Shown in pieces: positions 5,884-6,039 of a stretch of 6,039 nt of DNA. Position numbers and translations under genes: made by a program. Source of the stretch: Planctomycetales bacterium (GTDB lineage: Bacteria > Planctomycetota > Planctomycetia > Pirellulales > UBA7805); NCBI GenBank assembly GCA_011772275.1, contig WVZU01000309.1:1-6039 (forward strand). The letters are read 5' to 3'. How positions within the stretch are numbered: position 1 is the first letter of the stretch; every line of letters starts with the position of its first letter. The notes under the pieces were generated by a model. The model was not told the origin of the DNA. It worked only from the letters and a program-made list of their open reading frames with translations, and searched no databases.

Positions 5884-5994
5884 GGACAAGCAAGGCAATC
5901 TGAGTTGCCCGCCTGATCGAGTGATAATCGCTAAACGACTTTCCCTCAATGGTTTAGAGGCCGCCCGCCGGCTTCCCCCGCATTGCGTGTCCCG
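5883..5994 (+). repeat. Element A, copy 3, with terminal inverted repeat
   Basis: The 100-nt core is 5895-5994. The outer inverted repeat is GGGACAAGCAAGG (5883-5895) against CATTGCGTGTCCC (5981-5993), with 11 of 13 pairs matching. The inner stem is CTAAAC (5931-5936) with GTTTAG (5952-5957) across the same 15-nt loop as copy 1. Relative to copy 1 a C-G pair has become A-T, a compensatory change. It has the same orientation as copies 1 and 2. Confidence 0.85.
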
Positions 5995-6011
5995 TCTTCC
6001 GCCCTACCCTG

Positions 6012-6039
6012 TAGCCGGCTGGTATTGCAGCGCAGGAGC
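6012..6039 (+). repeat. Element B, copy 2, truncated by window end
   Basis: These last 28 bases match 4805-4832 at 24 positions without gaps (GCCGGCTGG.ATTGC.GCGCAG.AGC). This repeats the order element A then element B seen at 4625-4910. The remainder, including any matching 15-bp stem, lies outside the window. Confidence 0.65.

Noticed and set aside
5795..5893. Upstream extension of higB to a start at 5893
   Set aside because: The extra 33 residues translate tandem repeats and the promoter region. HigB proteins normally begin at the MI(R/K)SF motif.
4625..5994. Element A as integron attC sites around a toxin-antitoxin cassette
   Set aside because: The inner CTAACC/GGTTAG is suggestive and integrons often carry such modules. 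However, the loop is only 15 nt, the GTTRRRY/RYYYAAC core consensus is not met, and no integrase is visible.

Overview
The window looks like a GC-rich chromosomal segment from a bacterium with large multidomain megasynthases and repeat-filled intergenic DNA. The protein style and the composite intergenic hairpin repeats suggest a planctomycete of the Pirellulaceae type. That assignment is an impression from memory, not a database result.

Layout: (1) Positions 1-4394 (+) hold the 3' end of a nonribosomal peptide synthetase (NRPS) gene whose start lies outside the window. The visible order is end of a condensation domain, a complete adenylation domain, a peptidyl carrier domain, a Pro/Ala-rich basic linker, a ketoacyl synthase III (KASIII/FabH-like) domain with an intact Cys-His-Asn triad, and a second KASIII-fold domain that has lost all three catalytic residues. 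There is no thioesterase or reductase domain. (2) Positions 4395-5194 contain no convincing gene. They hold a mosaic of short repeats: two full copies of a 100-nt element (called A here), two partial A copies, a second hairpin element (B), a double hairpin, and iterated GTRTTTGYT-like micro-repeats. (3) Positions 5195-5794 (-) hold a compact higB-higA type II toxin-antitoxin operon, convergent with the synthetase gene and visibly less GC-rich. (4) Positions 5795-6039 hold the higBA promoter region, three tandem 11-bp repeats, a third full A element, and the start of a second B element cut by the window end.

How the parts work together: in the synthetase, the adenylation domain probably activates glycine and loads it on the adjacent carrier. 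The condensation domain joins the upstream chain to it, and the KASIII pair is the likely last station, acting by Claisen-type condensation or acyl transfer instead of thioesterase release. The live/dead KASIII pair resembles, in cis, heterodimers such as PqsC/PqsB. The toxin-antitoxin operon is functionally unrelated. Its edges lie within about 10 nt (higA side) and about 90 nt (higB side) of two A elements in the same orientation, so it looks like an islet placed within a repeat array.
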